Assembly (NCBI GenBank): GCA_047602365.1
Contig: JASGHM010000001.1
Coordinates: 992,001 to 1,056,000, forward strand
Length of the DNA: 64,000 nucleotides
Origin: Piscinibacter sp047602365
GTDB taxonomy: Bacteria > Pseudomonadota > Gammaproteobacteria > Burkholderiales > Burkholderiaceae_C
Direction of reading: 5' to 3'
In this document: piece by piece, positions 9,283-18,171 of the stretch
Layout of the letters: every line of letters starts with the position of its first letter
Numbering within the stretch: position 1 is the first letter of the stretch
Program-made: the position numbers and the translations under genes
Notes under the pieces: model-generated
Databases searched by the model: none
The model's input: the letters and a program-made list of their open reading frames with translations, nothing else
Told to the model about the DNA's origin: nothing

Positions 9283-9328
9283 GTGGCCAAGGGCGGAATC
9301 GAACCACCGACACGCGGATTTTCAATCC
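9283..9328. repeat. attL: 46-bp duplicate of the 3' part of tRNA-Phe
   Basis: Bases 9283-9328 are identical to 33446-33491. The repeat runs from the anticodon stem-loop of tRNA-Phe through the T arm and acceptor to the discriminator and the first C of CCA. Here the next two bases beyond the repeat read TA rather than CA, so this copy would give CTA instead of CCA. It is a tRNA fragment, not a functional gene. Confidence 0.92.
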
Positions 9329-9384
9329 TATGATGTGTGCATAATCCGTTGATTCTGCGTCATTCCTTGCTTACAGACGGGTCT

Positions 9385-9443
9385 GATTGCACACGATTGC
9401 ACATAGACTGAGGCCTCAACCACACAGTCTTGGCGATTGCACA
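9385..9443 (+). promoter_or_regulatory. three GATTGCACA repeats: candidate integrase arm sites and autoregulation
   Basis: GATTGCACA occurs at 9385-9393, 9395-9403 and 9435-9443, spaced 10 and 40 bp apart, that is on the same helix face. The third copy overlaps the integrase start codon. Related TTGCACAT sequences occur in both orientations near the right end (33348-33372). Their position suggests arm-type binding sites for the integrase or an excisionase, and possible repression of the integrase gene. Confidence 0.5.
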
Positions 9444-10885
9444 TGGGCATCAGGCAACTCCCCAACCAGCGCTACCGTCTGCAGCTGCGCCGCGCCTCGC
9501 TCAAGGTCGACCAGGTGTTCGACACGTACGCGCAAGCGCAGGCAGCGATGGACCAGTATCTCGGCGCCAAGCCGGCCGACGGTTCGCGCCGCAAGACGGG
9601 CGGACCCACCGTCGACGAGGCCTGGGCCCTGTATCGGGAGTCGCGCGACTTCCTTGAGAAGAAGCCCACCACGATCCGCTCCGAGGAGACTCACGTCAAG
9701 CCGGCGCTGCTGTTCTTCGACTCGCGCCCGGTCAGGTCGCTCACGCCCGATGACATCGACGCCTTCATCGTCCGCGAGACCAAGGCCGGCAAGGCCCCCG
9801 ACACCATCCGCAACGCGGTGGCGTCGCTGTCGGCCATACTGAACTTCTGTATCAAGAAGCAGATCGTCAAGGCGAACGTGACCATCGGCGTGTCGCGCCC
9901 CAGCAAGGAGCGCACCGTCAGGCGCATGCCGGAAGGACACCAAGGCGCGTTGATGAAGGTGCTGGCCCACCCGAAGTACCGCTACCGCGCCGTCGCGCGC
10001 CTGGCACTGCTGGTGCGCGAGACCGGCGCGCGTCCCGGCGAGTGGGCCAGCGCGCGCTGGGACGACGTTCACCTCGACAAGCAACGCGTGACCTTCAAGG
10101 ACACCAAGTACAAGCGCATGGCTCGCACCGTGCCGCTGACACGAGCGTCCATGGAGTTGCTCACGGCGCAGCTCGAGGACATCATGATCAACCAGTTCGA
10201 ACAGTTCAGCGCGAGCGAGTGGGTGTTCCCGACGGTCGGCCTCGACGGGGAGCTTCGGCCCATCGCCTACACCGGGACGATGCGGGACATGAAGAAGGAC
10301 GAGCTCATCCCGAAGGCGCTCAGGACCCACAACGGACGCCACGAGTACATCTCCACCTTGGTTGAGAGTTCGGACTTGGACGACTCGCGGATCATGTCGC
10401 TCGTCGGGCACCACAGCCCCGCGTCCATGCAGATCTACACGCACGCCCGCAACGTGCGGTTCTTGCCACAGCTCGAGGCGCTGGAAGCGTCGCGACGCAA
10501 GGAGCGGACGCAGGAGATCAGCAAGGCCTTCGGCGTGCCGACGAAGGTGATCGACGCCTATCTCGCTCATCGACGTGCGCTTGAGGCGTCCGACAGCCTG
10601 GAGGACGGCGGCAACGAACTGCTCTACGAGGCGGAGACAGTGGGAACGCTTTCGAAAGTGGCAGAGCGGATGGGCAAGACCGAAGAAGAGCGGTTGCGCA
10701 CCATGCTTGAGATCCAGAAGCAGGCGGCCAAGCGACCCACTGCAGGAGCCCCTCCGGTATCGCCTGCCCCACCGGCCGCGAGCAATGGTGACGCAGCGGC
10801 TCGGGCGGGCAAGCGTCGAGCGGCATCACAACCGACGAAGGCCAAGACCGGCAGCAAGCGCGTGCCGCGCAAGACGAGGGCTTAG
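9443..10885 (+). CDS. int: tyrosine site-specific integrase of the island
   Basis: This 480-residue tyrosine recombinase has an N-terminal arm-binding region (MGIRQLPNQRYRLQLRRA), a SAM-like core-binding domain around residues 60-150, and a catalytic domain with the first arginine in ETGARPGEWASARWDDV, the HxxR box in THNGRHEYIS, the second histidine in LVGHHSPASM and the nucleophile tyrosine in QIYTHARNV. It sits directly beside the attL copy of tRNA-Phe, so it is the enzyme expected to integrate and excise the island. I chose ATG 9443; a TTG six bases upstream is also in frame. The lysine/alanine-rich C-terminal tail is probably disordered. Confidence 0.92.
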   Translation: MGIRQLPNQRYRLQLRRASLKVDQVFDTYAQAQAAMDQYLGAKPADGSRRKTGGPTVDEAWALYRESRDFLEKKPTTIRSEETHVKPALLFFDSRPVRSLTPDDIDAFIVRETKAGKAPDTIRNAVASLSAILNFCIKKQIVKANVTIGVSRPSKERTVRRMPEGHQGALMKVLAHPKYRYRAVARLALLVRETGARPGEWASARWDDVHLDKQRVTFKDTKYKRMARTVPLTRASMELLTAQLEDIMINQFEQFSASEWVFPTVGLDGELRPIAYTGTMRDMKKDELIPKALRTHNGRHEYISTLVESSDLDDSRIMSLVGHHSPASMQIYTHARNVRFLPQLEALEASRRKERTQEISKAFGVPTKVIDAYLAHRRALEASDSLEDGGNELLYEAETVGTLSKVAERMGKTEEERLRTMLEIQKQAAKRPTAGAPPVSPAPPAASNGDAAARAGKRRAASQPTKAKTGSKRVPRKTRA

Positions 10886-11102
10886 TTTCGCGCGCCGGAG
10901 TCAGGGCAGCGCGGCAGCCCGGCGGTTGACAAACCACACGCCGCGCCGGCAGACTTGGGCACGGCGCCCGCCATGCCTCCACGCGAGCAGAAACAGGCAC
11001 TCCACATCTTCATGTCATTTGCCGACCCCTGGTCCGAAGGACGTCGGGACTCAAACGCGTGGGCCTATCCGACGTGCTTCGCACACCATGGAGAGTCGCC
11101 AC

Positions 11103-12245
11103 ATGACTATCAAGAAGTTCGCGTTTGAAGTCCAAACCCGCCTGATCAAGGCACATGGGATCGACCTCAAGCGCTCCCACGTTCACGAGGTGCTCGCAGC
11201 TCTACTCGGCTTTGCGAGTTACGCCAGCCTGAACTCCCGGGCAGCGCTCGGGCAGCGATCCCGCTACTCACCCTCAGCGCCCCGTGACATCGCGGCGGCG
11301 GCGTCCCGCGCACTGGACTTGGGGTATGCGCCGCCGTCGCCCCCGATCATCGCGGCGCTCGTGGCCGAAGCGGCCGAGGCCGAGCGCCTTTGCGTCGTAC
11401 CTCTCCGCTACTTGCTTGCCGACCTTGGTATCGAGACCGACAGCGAGGAGTGGGACGAGCTCGAGGATCACGTGTCCGACTCCGACTCTTTCGAGGACGA
11501 GGACCGGAGCGCTCGAGACGAGAGTGCCATGCCTTCGATCGACCTGGACTCTTCGGTTCTCCGCGAGAGCCTGGAGCGCATGGCAGATGCAGGAAGCGCC
11601 TCGGCGCACCTGGCATTGGCACAGCTCGACGAAGGACTGGACGAGCTGGAAGAGTCAGGAATCAATGACGGCCGATACTGGTTCGAGCAGCAGCAGGCCG
11701 GCCGCGCCCTGACGGGTGTTGAGCTCGAGTGGGCCGAGGATTTTCGCCGCAAGGGCGAGGCTCGATCCTCGCGTGAAGAGCACCTCCGGCGTGCCGCGGC
11801 CCTCGGAAGTGCCGAGGCTGCACTCATCCTGGCTGAAGAGGACCCGACCGACGAGACCTTCGAGTTGGCAGCTCGCGTAGCTGGCGATAGGTACGCTGAT
11901 CGCCTTGGGGAACTTGCGCTGTCTTGCGGACGTCGAGACGACGCCAGGAATTGGTTTCGGGTGGCCGCGCAAGGCGGTGACACCGACGCCATGAAGACGC
12001 TGGCTTCTGGGCTCGAGTCCAATCTGAAAAGTGCTTGGACATGGGTTCACTTGGCCAGGCTCTTGGACGTCGACGTGATGGCGTACCACGCAGTGGGAGA
12101 GGATGGGTACGAACTGTCCCCGGACGCCGACGACGCGGTGCCGATCTACGCTGCAGGAGGATTTGAGTTGGACCCGCTCTCCAGACACGACGATGAGGCA
12201 GCCAAGCATCGTGCTCGCGAGTTATACGAGGCAATCGTCAGTTGA
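11103..12245 (+). CDS. hypothetical protein with helical (Sel1-like) repeats
   Basis: This 380-residue protein starts at ATG 11103 with GGAGAG ten bases upstream; an earlier in-frame ATG at 11088 would leave no ribosome binding site. The N-terminal 40 residues (SHVHEVLAALLGFASYASLN) resemble a short helical module found in plasmid and island proteins. The middle is acidic. The C-terminal half contains alanine-rich Sel1/TPR-like helical pairs (AALGSAEAALILAEEDP, NWFRVAAQGGDTDAMKTLA), which usually mediate protein contacts. It precedes the dnd-associated genes in the same direction. The function is unknown. Confidence 0.6.
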   Translation: MTIKKFAFEVQTRLIKAHGIDLKRSHVHEVLAALLGFASYASLNSRAALGQRSRYSPSAPRDIAAAASRALDLGYAPPSPPIIAALVAEAAEAERLCVVPLRYLLADLGIETDSEEWDELEDHVSDSDSFEDEDRSARDESAMPSIDLDSSVLRESLERMADAGSASAHLALAQLDEGLDELEESGINDGRYWFEQQQAGRALTGVELEWAEDFRRKGEARSSREEHLRRAAALGSAEAALILAEEDPTDETFELAARVAGDRYADRLGELALSCGRRDDARNWFRVAAQGGDTDAMKTLASGLESNLKSAWTWVHLARLLDVDVMAYHAVGEDGYELSPDADDAVPIYAAGGFELDPLSRHDDEAAKHRARELYEAIVS

Positions 12246-12273
12246 CGACTACGAGGAGCGTCCGCAGAGCACT

Positions 12274-12648
12274 ATGACCGAGTTCAGTCACACCATCCGC
12301 ATCAAGAAGGACGCTCCTCGTTGCCTCGTGTTTGAAGTCGCGAGTTCGAGCGGCGGGCTGCTGGCGCGCAGCGCGCCATACGCCTCGATCTGCAAACTCG
12401 AGGCGGGACTGACTGTTCTGAGGGCCGCTGCAGAGTCAGCCGAAGCCGCCGCGGTCGAGACCGATGGTGCAACCACGTGGGTGAGACCGGGTGACCGCAG
12501 GAGTCGTGTGGCTTTGAAGGGGATGCTCTCGACCGACCTTGTGGCGCAGGTGCTTGCGGGCCTGCCATCGGCAGTGATAGTTGACGACCGCCCCCCGAGC
12601 GAGCGGCGGGCCGACCTGAGCGGGCAGTTCTGCGACCTCGCCCACTGA
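12274..12648 (+). CDS. small hypothetical protein upstream of the dnd methyltransferase
   Basis: This 124-residue protein begins MTEFSHTIRIKKDAPRCLVF. The segment FEVASSSGGLLARSAPYAS followed by an alanine-rich helix faintly resembles the YegP/DUF1508 fold, but I would not assign it. It lies 29 bases after the helical-repeat gene and 15 bases before the methyltransferase gene, so the three probably form one transcript. Confidence 0.55.
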   Translation: MTEFSHTIRIKKDAPRCLVFEVASSSGGLLARSAPYASICKLEAGLTVLRAAAESAEAAAVETDGATTWVRPGDRRSRVALKGMLSTDLVAQVLAGLPSAVIVDDRPPSERRADLSGQFCDLAH

Positions 12649-12663
12649 GCCAAGGCGATACCG

Positions 12664-15243
12664 ATGTCGGCCGTCGGCAAGCGCGTCGTTGACGACTTGT
12701 ACGTCCACCTGTCAGCCCTTCAAGAACTGACCGACGCCGACCACCGCCAGCGCATCGAGGCGGCGCTGGAGCGCCTTCAGGTGGATCGCGACATCGCACC
12801 CAATGTCGCGAAACTCAATCTGCGCACGGGCAGGTTGTCGCTACTCGCCTACCCCGAGTTCGACGAGGAGCCCTTTCCCGAACTGGTGGCGAGCTGGGCG
12901 TTCTCGCCGGGCCCCCTGACGAGTCCGGCCTACCGACACTACCGGGACTCCCTCAACCCACCGATCCTGCACCGCAAAGAGCTGATGGTGGGAGTTGATC
13001 ACCCGGAGCGAGACCGTTGGTGCCAGCTGACGGAGACAGCTGCGGGGCTGGGACTCTTCGACGACACAACGACGATCGGCTTCAAGCTCAACTGGGAGCG
13101 TTTGATTGCCGCGAAGGGATACCGTCTGGCCGGTGATGTCTTCGTGCCGCTTGGCAACGAACTCGCGGGCTCTCAAGAGTCCGCGGCAGCCAGCAGCAAC
13201 GGCGCCATTCAGAGACATCTGACCGCGCTCTCGCGCAGCAACTTGTCGGCACCAATCCAGCTGCTTCTGCGCAATGGACTGCTGGCGCCCGGGAGCACCG
13301 TCTTCGACTATGGGTGCGGCCGCGGGGACGACATCGCGGGCTTGAGCGCCAATGGCTATGACGCTCGCGGGTGGGATCCGCACTTTGCGCCGGACCAACC
13401 GGTCGTTGAAGCCGACATCGTGAACCTAGGCTTTGTGGTCAACGTCATAGAGGACCCTGCAGAGCGGGTAGACGCCATTCATCGGGCGTTCCAGTTGGCG
13501 CGTCGAGTGATGTCAGTTGGGGTGATGCTGTACGGGAGCGAGTCGCCGGGCCGCCCGTTCCGCGATGGCTTCATCACGTCGCGGAACACGTTCCAGAAGT
13601 ACTTCGCTCAAGCAGAGTTCAAGGACTACATCGAGCACGTTCTGCAACAGGAAGCCTTCATGGCCGCCCCTGGTGTCGCCCTGGTGTTTGCAGACAAGGA
13701 CCTTGAGCAACGCTACAGCGCGGGACGGTATCGGACGCAAGGCATTGCTGCCCGCCTCCTGGCCACCCGTGTGCCACGCGTTCGTCCAGTCAGGGAACCC
13801 AAGGCTCGCGTCACCAGGGACCCCAGGCCACCAAAGCCCGATCACGCCGAGCTAGAGCTTGCGCGGGTCCGACCGGAACTCGACAGGCTCTGGGCGACTG
13901 CGCTGGACCTAGGCCGTCTACCTGAGCCTGAGGAGATCGACTACCTCGAGGCCCTCACAGCTCAGGTCGGCAGCCTGAGCAAGGCGTTTCGCCTGCTCTC
14001 CAAGCACTACGACTACAGCCTGCTTGAAGCCGCGGCCAAGACTCGAACAGACGATGTTCGCCTCTACCTGGCGGCCCAGCAGTTCTCCCGTCGGCCGGCC
14101 TATCGGCAACTCGAGCCCCGCCTGCAAAGGGACATCAAGGCGTTCTTCGGAGACTATCGGAGCGCACAAGCCTCAGGGCTGCGGCTGCTTGTGGACGCCG
14201 CCGACCCTTCGAGGCTTCTGGAAGCCTGCCAGCAAGCCGCTGCCACTGGTTTGGGATGGCTCGATGCAGACCACTCGCTTCAACTGCACGTGTCGTTGGT
14301 GGAACGACTGCCGGCGATCCTGCGGGCATATGTTGCTTGCGGCTTGATCCTGTGGGACTCGATCAGCGAGGTCCAGCTCATCAAGATCCACATCGGCTCA
14401 GGCAAGCTGACGTTGATGGAGTTCGACGACTTCGACACGAGTCCCGCCCCGTTGCTGTGCCGACGCATCAAGGTGAACGTTAGGAAGCAGGATTACGACC
14501 TCTTCGAGTACGGCTCGCGTGAGTACCCAAAACCTCTGCTGTATCGGAAGAGTCGGTGCTTGCACGAGGACTATCCAGGCTACGCGGAGCAGCTGGCGTT
14601 TGACGAAGCGCTCGAGGCGACTGGCATACTTGGTGGCTCTGAGTTTGGACCACCACCTGAGAAGCTGGAAGAGCTGCTCGAAGCCAGGCGCCTAGCAGTA
14701 GATGGGATGCGGCTGGCTCCTAGCGAGCGCATTCCCGACCTTGATCAGAAGTGCGGCGCCAACTTCACGTTTCGATCGTTCATCGAGTGCGGCGAAACAC
14801 AGCAACGACTCGCACTCCGCAACGTTCCGCTCAATCCCCGCACCTACAACGCACTCTTCGACCTGGCGACCTACGTCTTGGATCCGGTCATTGAGTATTT
14901 CGGCGCTATCCGCCTGACATACGGGTTCTGTTCGTCCGAGCTTGGACGCCACATACATCGTCGCGTGGCACCAGAGCTCGATCAACACGCTTCGCTTGAG
15001 GTCAATCGCTTGGGAAGACCCATCTGCGCGCGCGGTGGAGCAGCCTGCGACTTCCTGGTCGAGCATGAGGACATGCGTGAAGTCGCTGACTGGATCATTG
15101 CCCACATCCCGTTTGACCGCTTGTACTTCTACGGAACGGATCGTCCTCTTCATGTCAGCTACTCTCCTTCTGGTGCTCGACAGGCCTATCAATTGAGAGA
15201 GTCAAGCAATGGACGACTGCTACCGTCGCCGTTCAGACCTTGA
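12664..15243 (+). CDS. DNA phosphorothioation-associated putative methyltransferase
   Basis: This 859-residue protein starts at ATG 12664 with AAGG nine bases upstream. The N-terminal region (KLNLRTGRLSLLAYPEFDEEP) and the central methyltransferase motif I (VFDYGCGRGDDIAGL, near residue 220) match the family annotated as DNA phosphorothioation-associated putative methyltransferase, which is regularly found with dnd clusters. An SAM-binding fold is visible, but the substrate is not established for the family. About 230 residues in, YDARGWDPHF gives the acidic motif II position. It is convergent with the endonuclease gene, 22 bases away. Confidence 0.85.
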   Translation: MSAVGKRVVDDLYVHLSALQELTDADHRQRIEAALERLQVDRDIAPNVAKLNLRTGRLSLLAYPEFDEEPFPELVASWAFSPGPLTSPAYRHYRDSLNPPILHRKELMVGVDHPERDRWCQLTETAAGLGLFDDTTTIGFKLNWERLIAAKGYRLAGDVFVPLGNELAGSQESAAASSNGAIQRHLTALSRSNLSAPIQLLLRNGLLAPGSTVFDYGCGRGDDIAGLSANGYDARGWDPHFAPDQPVVEADIVNLGFVVNVIEDPAERVDAIHRAFQLARRVMSVGVMLYGSESPGRPFRDGFITSRNTFQKYFAQAEFKDYIEHVLQQEAFMAAPGVALVFADKDLEQRYSAGRYRTQGIAARLLATRVPRVRPVREPKARVTRDPRPPKPDHAELELARVRPELDRLWATALDLGRLPEPEEIDYLEALTAQVGSLSKAFRLLSKHYDYSLLEAAAKTRTDDVRLYLAAQQFSRRPAYRQLEPRLQRDIKAFFGDYRSAQASGLRLLVDAADPSRLLEACQQAAATGLGWLDADHSLQLHVSLVERLPAILRAYVACGLILWDSISEVQLIKIHIGSGKLTLMEFDDFDTSPAPLLCRRIKVNVRKQDYDLFEYGSREYPKPLLYRKSRCLHEDYPGYAEQLAFDEALEATGILGGSEFGPPPEKLEELLEARRLAVDGMRLAPSERIPDLDQKCGANFTFRSFIECGETQQRLALRNVPLNPRTYNALFDLATYVLDPVIEYFGAIRLTYGFCSSELGRHIHRRVAPELDQHASLEVNRLGRPICARGGAACDFLVEHEDMREVADWIIAHIPFDRLYFYGTDRPLHVSYSPSGARQAYQLRESSNGRLLPSPFRP

Positions 15244-15265
15244 CGGTCGCCTCCCATCCCGAGCG

Positions 15266-16288
15266 CTAAAGTTGTCTCGACATCGGCTGACATGGAACGG
15301 CCAATTGGGGTTCACCGTCTTCGGGGGCAATCCACTCTGTGTCGCGCAAGCGCTCGATACGCCATTCGAGCGACTCGCGCTTCGGGTACATGCGAGGCTC
15401 GGCGGGTAGGAGCAACTCGCGACCATCGAGGTCGCACAAAGCTCGGTTGTCGGGGATGCGTCGATCGAGCAGCCGGCTCACGCGCCAGCGAAAGTCTGGA
15501 CCGGGCGCGATGAGGTTGCGGTCCATCGCCCAGTGCATGTCAGGCGAGAGCGCGAGTCCATTCCTTGGATCGTCGTCACCCGCTTCGCTGAAGGGGTGAA
15601 TGTGCGCCGCTTCGACCATGGCCTCGCCACTTGGCAGCAGGATCCGTACGCCAGTGGCCGCGCACCTGTAGTCATAGACCTGGGCGACAACGCGCCGGAA
15701 GGCCGGATTGCGGACGAAAGCCGGAACAGGCTCGCCATCCAATCTCATAGGAGTTCCGCCGCGCAGGGAGCGCTCATATCGGCTCACTCTCGAAGTTCGC
15801 TCGACGACACCGGCGAGGTCCTGCAAGCCGCGCTGGAACCACTTTCGGCTCAGCGCGTCTGTAAGTTGATCAATGGCTGCTTCGTCTTGAAGCAGTTGAT
15901 GTAGCTCGGGGTCCAGAGTCGCGTAGGCGACGTTTGCAGTGACATCAGACACTCGCCTCGGTGTGTCGATGGCCTGCAGATCGGAGCTACGTCCGGGTTG
16001 CGGGACAAGGTGCCAGAAGCTCCGGGTACCGTCGTCGAGTTCTCCCGTCAGATGGAAGAAGGGATAGTACGGGTGCAAAACCTCGCCGGGGGCTCGTACC
16101 GCCTCGAAGTACGTCCCGTAGCGCTCAACCAGCTCAGGGCCATAGAAGAGCTTGTTCTCGATCAGCCGTCCAGCGCGCGCCAGGTCCAGTGCAGCCAGCA
16201 GCATGCAGATTTTGTGTGGTCTTGCTCTCCCGCCGCGCCGGTTGACCACAAGCTTGGAGAACCTCGCAACGTAGTCTGCAACTGTCAC
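15266..16288 (-). CDS. predicted phosphorothioated-DNA-binding HNH restriction endonuclease
   Basis: This 340-residue protein starts with a GTG overlapping the stop of the HIT gene (GTGA). The N-terminal region (GRARPHKICMLLAALDL, then HPYYPFFHLTGE) matches the sulfur-binding domain known from ScoMcrA-type type IV enzymes. The C-terminal half has an HNH nuclease: CAATG, then EAAHIHPFSE, DPRNGLALSPDMHWAMDRN. Enzymes of this type cut DNA near phosphorothioate links. Its presence on the same island as a phosphorothioation module raises a self-cutting question. The family assignment is from motifs; activity is inferred. Confidence 0.82.
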   Translation of the reverse strand: MTVADYVARFSKLVVNRRGGRARPHKICMLLAALDLARAGRLIENKLFYGPELVERYGTYFEAVRAPGEVLHPYYPFFHLTGELDDGTRSFWHLVPQPGRSSDLQAIDTPRRVSDVTANVAYATLDPELHQLLQDEAAIDQLTDALSRKWFQRGLQDLAGVVERTSRVSRYERSLRGGTPMRLDGEPVPAFVRNPAFRRVVAQVYDYRCAATGVRILLPSGEAMVEAAHIHPFSEAGDDDPRNGLALSPDMHWAMDRNLIAPGPDFRWRVSRLLDRRIPDNRALCDLDGRELLLPAEPRMYPKRESLEWRIERLRDTEWIAPEDGEPQLAVPCQPMSRQL

Positions 16289-16590
16289 TTCCAGTACCTC
16301 ACGTCTTCTGGCACGACCCAGCGAACCCCGCCGCGAGGATCTGCGACAGGGCCCATTTCGGCGACTAGCTGTGCGCGAGCGCGTCGAAGCAACTGCAGCA
16401 GGTCGTCCTGCTCCTCGCTGTCGAGTTCGAAGAGTGAGCCAACGTGCCGTATCGGGATCAAGAGCGTGTGACCGAGTGTGACGGGGAAAGCATCGCGGAT
16501 GGCGACGATGCGCGCGTTCTGATCCAGGATGCGTTCGTGGGTCAGAGCGCAGAACGGGCAGGCGCTGTCCATCGGACTTGAGTCTGCCAT
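16285..16590 (-). CDS. HIT-family protein lacking the histidine triad
   Basis: This 101-residue protein has the start of a HIT hydrolase (SACPFCALTHERILDQNARI, then FPVTLGHTLLIPIRHVGSLF) and its usual end (DPRGGVRWVVPEDVRYWK). The middle, where family members carry the substrate strand and the HxHxH active site, is missing. AEMGPVADPRGG directly joins the two halves in frame. Relatives are about 135-140 residues, so some 35 residues are absent. It cannot be a normal nucleotide hydrolase or transferase. It is translationally coupled to the HNH gene (GTGA overlap). Confidence 0.75.
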   Translation of the reverse strand: MADSSPMDSACPFCALTHERILDQNARIVAIRDAFPVTLGHTLLIPIRHVGSLFELDSEEQDDLLQLLRRARAQLVAEMGPVADPRGGVRWVVPEDVRYWK

Positions 16591-17000
16591 CGCTTTCTAC
16601 TTGGGACCAGCAGCAGACCAGTCTGAGTAGCGGCCCTGTTTCTTGGCGCCGCCGCGTCATGCCGCGTTACACGGCCGGACGCCTCATCCATCGTCGAATC
16701 GACAAGCATCCGCTGCCTTGCCCACAGCGCCCAATCGGGCTCGATAACGTTGATGCTCGACCTGCTGCGCCCCGCGACCCACCCACGCGGGTCCCCGCCG
16801 AGCATATGAACGCCGGAGATGCGACGTTGGCGAGTCAAGCAGCGGTCGACCTACACCCGCGGCATCTTTGGCGGATGTGATATGTCCGGGACCTTGCGTA
16901 GGTTAGGACCGTAGCGGCAGCCGCTGTTCCCCAAAAGAAGCGCTAGAGCCCCTCTCTGCCGCGATCCCCAAGGGAGCCAACGAGACACAAACACCAGCGC
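16591..17000. other. intergenic region between the divergent HIT/HNH and dnd operons
   Basis: About 410 bases lie between the HIT start (16590, minus) and the dndB promoter. Short ORFs on both strands here lack ribosome binding sites and recognisable sequence, and I do not call them. A promoter for the HIT/HNH pair must lie here but I cannot pick it out with confidence. A short inverted repeat AGCGGC/GCCGCT occurs near 16915. Confidence 0.5.
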
Positions 17001-17038
17001 TTGACACGCACATGTTTGCATGTAAGTATGCAAACATG
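17001..17038 (+). promoter_or_regulatory. dnd operon promoter with overlapping operator; leaderless start likely
   Basis: TTGACA at 17001-17006 is followed after 17 bp by AAGTAT (17024-17029), which has the extended -10 TGT directly before it. A perfect inverted repeat, CATGTTTGCAT (17011-17021) and ATGCAAACATG (17028-17038), covers the spacer, the -10 and the start codon. Transcription is expected about 7 bases after the -10, that is at ATG 17036, which would make the mRNA leaderless. The repeat is a strong operator candidate, perhaps for DndB, a reported dnd repressor in other bacteria. Confidence 0.65.
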
Positions 17039-18166
17039 GCTAGCAAGCAAGCCGGCAGCGGCTCCAACTTCTCCTATGTCTTCCCCGCGATCCGTGGGGT
17101 CCAGGCGGGGCGAGAGTACTACGTGTCAATGTGTCCGCTTCGGCTCTTGCCGAAGCTCTTTCACTTCGATGACGAGGAACTGCTGCCAGAGCTCAGAGCA
17201 CAACGCACGCTCAACAAGGGGCGAATCCCCGAACTGGCGCGCTATATCGTCGAGAACAAGAGCAGCTACGTGTTCTCAGCGATCACCGCCTCCATAGACG
17301 GCAGCCTGGTCTTCGAGCCTATCGGCGACGAGAGCCCAACCGCCTTCCGCATGGGTACGCTGACCGTTTCGATGGACGCGCGCTTCATCGTGAACGATGG
17401 GCAACACCGGCGCGCGGCCATTGAGGCCGCGCTCGCCGGAGCCCCTGAGCTCGGTGACGAAACCATCGCTGTTGTGTTCTTTGTCGACCGTGGGCTTCAT
17501 CGCTGCCAGCAGATGTTTGCCGACCTGAACAGGCACTCGGTCAAGCCATCTGCGTCACTGGGGGTCCTCTATGACCACCGCAATGCCGCCGCAAAGGTTG
17601 CCAAGCATTTGAGCCTTACGTCGAGTGTCTTCAAGAACCTCATCGAGACTGAGCGCTCGACCCTGTCAGCGCGTTCGCGGAAGCTCTTCACCCTGAGCGC
17701 CCTGCACTTCGCGACTGTCGAGCTGCTCACGGACAAGGAGATCGAGGACTTCCCGTCGGCCTCGCAGCGTTGCCAGGAGTTTTGGGAAGGGGTCGGCGAG
17801 CAGATCCCGGAGTGGATCTATGTTCGAGAGGCCAAGATGACAGCCGGCGAAGTTCGCAGCGACTTCATCCATTGCCATGCCATCGTCCTGCAAGCCCTTG
17901 GACGTGCCGGCCGCGCGCTGTACGCCCAGTTTCCCGCTGAAGTGCGCAAGCGCTTGCAGCGATTGCGAAAGGTGGACTGGTCGCGCAGCAACGCCAAGTT
18001 GTGGGAAGGACGCGCCATGGTCGGCGGCTCAATGTCGAAGTCTGGCCAAAACGTCACCCTTACCTGCAACGAGCTCAAGCGAGTGCTGGACATCAAGCTC
18101 ACTGCGGACGAGGAGTCCGCCGAGTCCGCGCTCCAATCCGGCCGCAGGGCGACCGCCAGAACCTAA
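17036..18166 (+). CDS. dndB: DNA sulfur modification protein DndB
   Basis: This 376-residue protein has the DGQHR signature (FIVNDGQHRRAAIEAALAG, near residue 125) and the general DndB layout. DndB is not needed for phosphorothioate formation but modulates it, and acts as a transcriptional repressor of dnd genes in characterised systems. I chose ATG 17036 (MASKQAGSG): an upstream in-frame ATG at 17012 lies upstream of the -10 of the likely promoter. It is the first gene of dndBCDE and is followed after five bases by dndC. Confidence 0.9.
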   Translation: MASKQAGSGSNFSYVFPAIRGVQAGREYYVSMCPLRLLPKLFHFDDEELLPELRAQRTLNKGRIPELARYIVENKSSYVFSAITASIDGSLVFEPIGDESPTAFRMGTLTVSMDARFIVNDGQHRRAAIEAALAGAPELGDETIAVVFFVDRGLHRCQQMFADLNRHSVKPSASLGVLYDHRNAAAKVAKHLSLTSSVFKNLIETERSTLSARSRKLFTLSALHFATVELLTDKEIEDFPSASQRCQEFWEGVGEQIPEWIYVREAKMTAGEVRSDFIHCHAIVLQALGRAGRALYAQFPAEVRKRLQRLRKVDWSRSNAKLWEGRAMVGGSMSKSGQNVTLTCNELKRVLDIKLTADEESAESALQSGRRATART

Positions 18167-18171
18167 TCATC

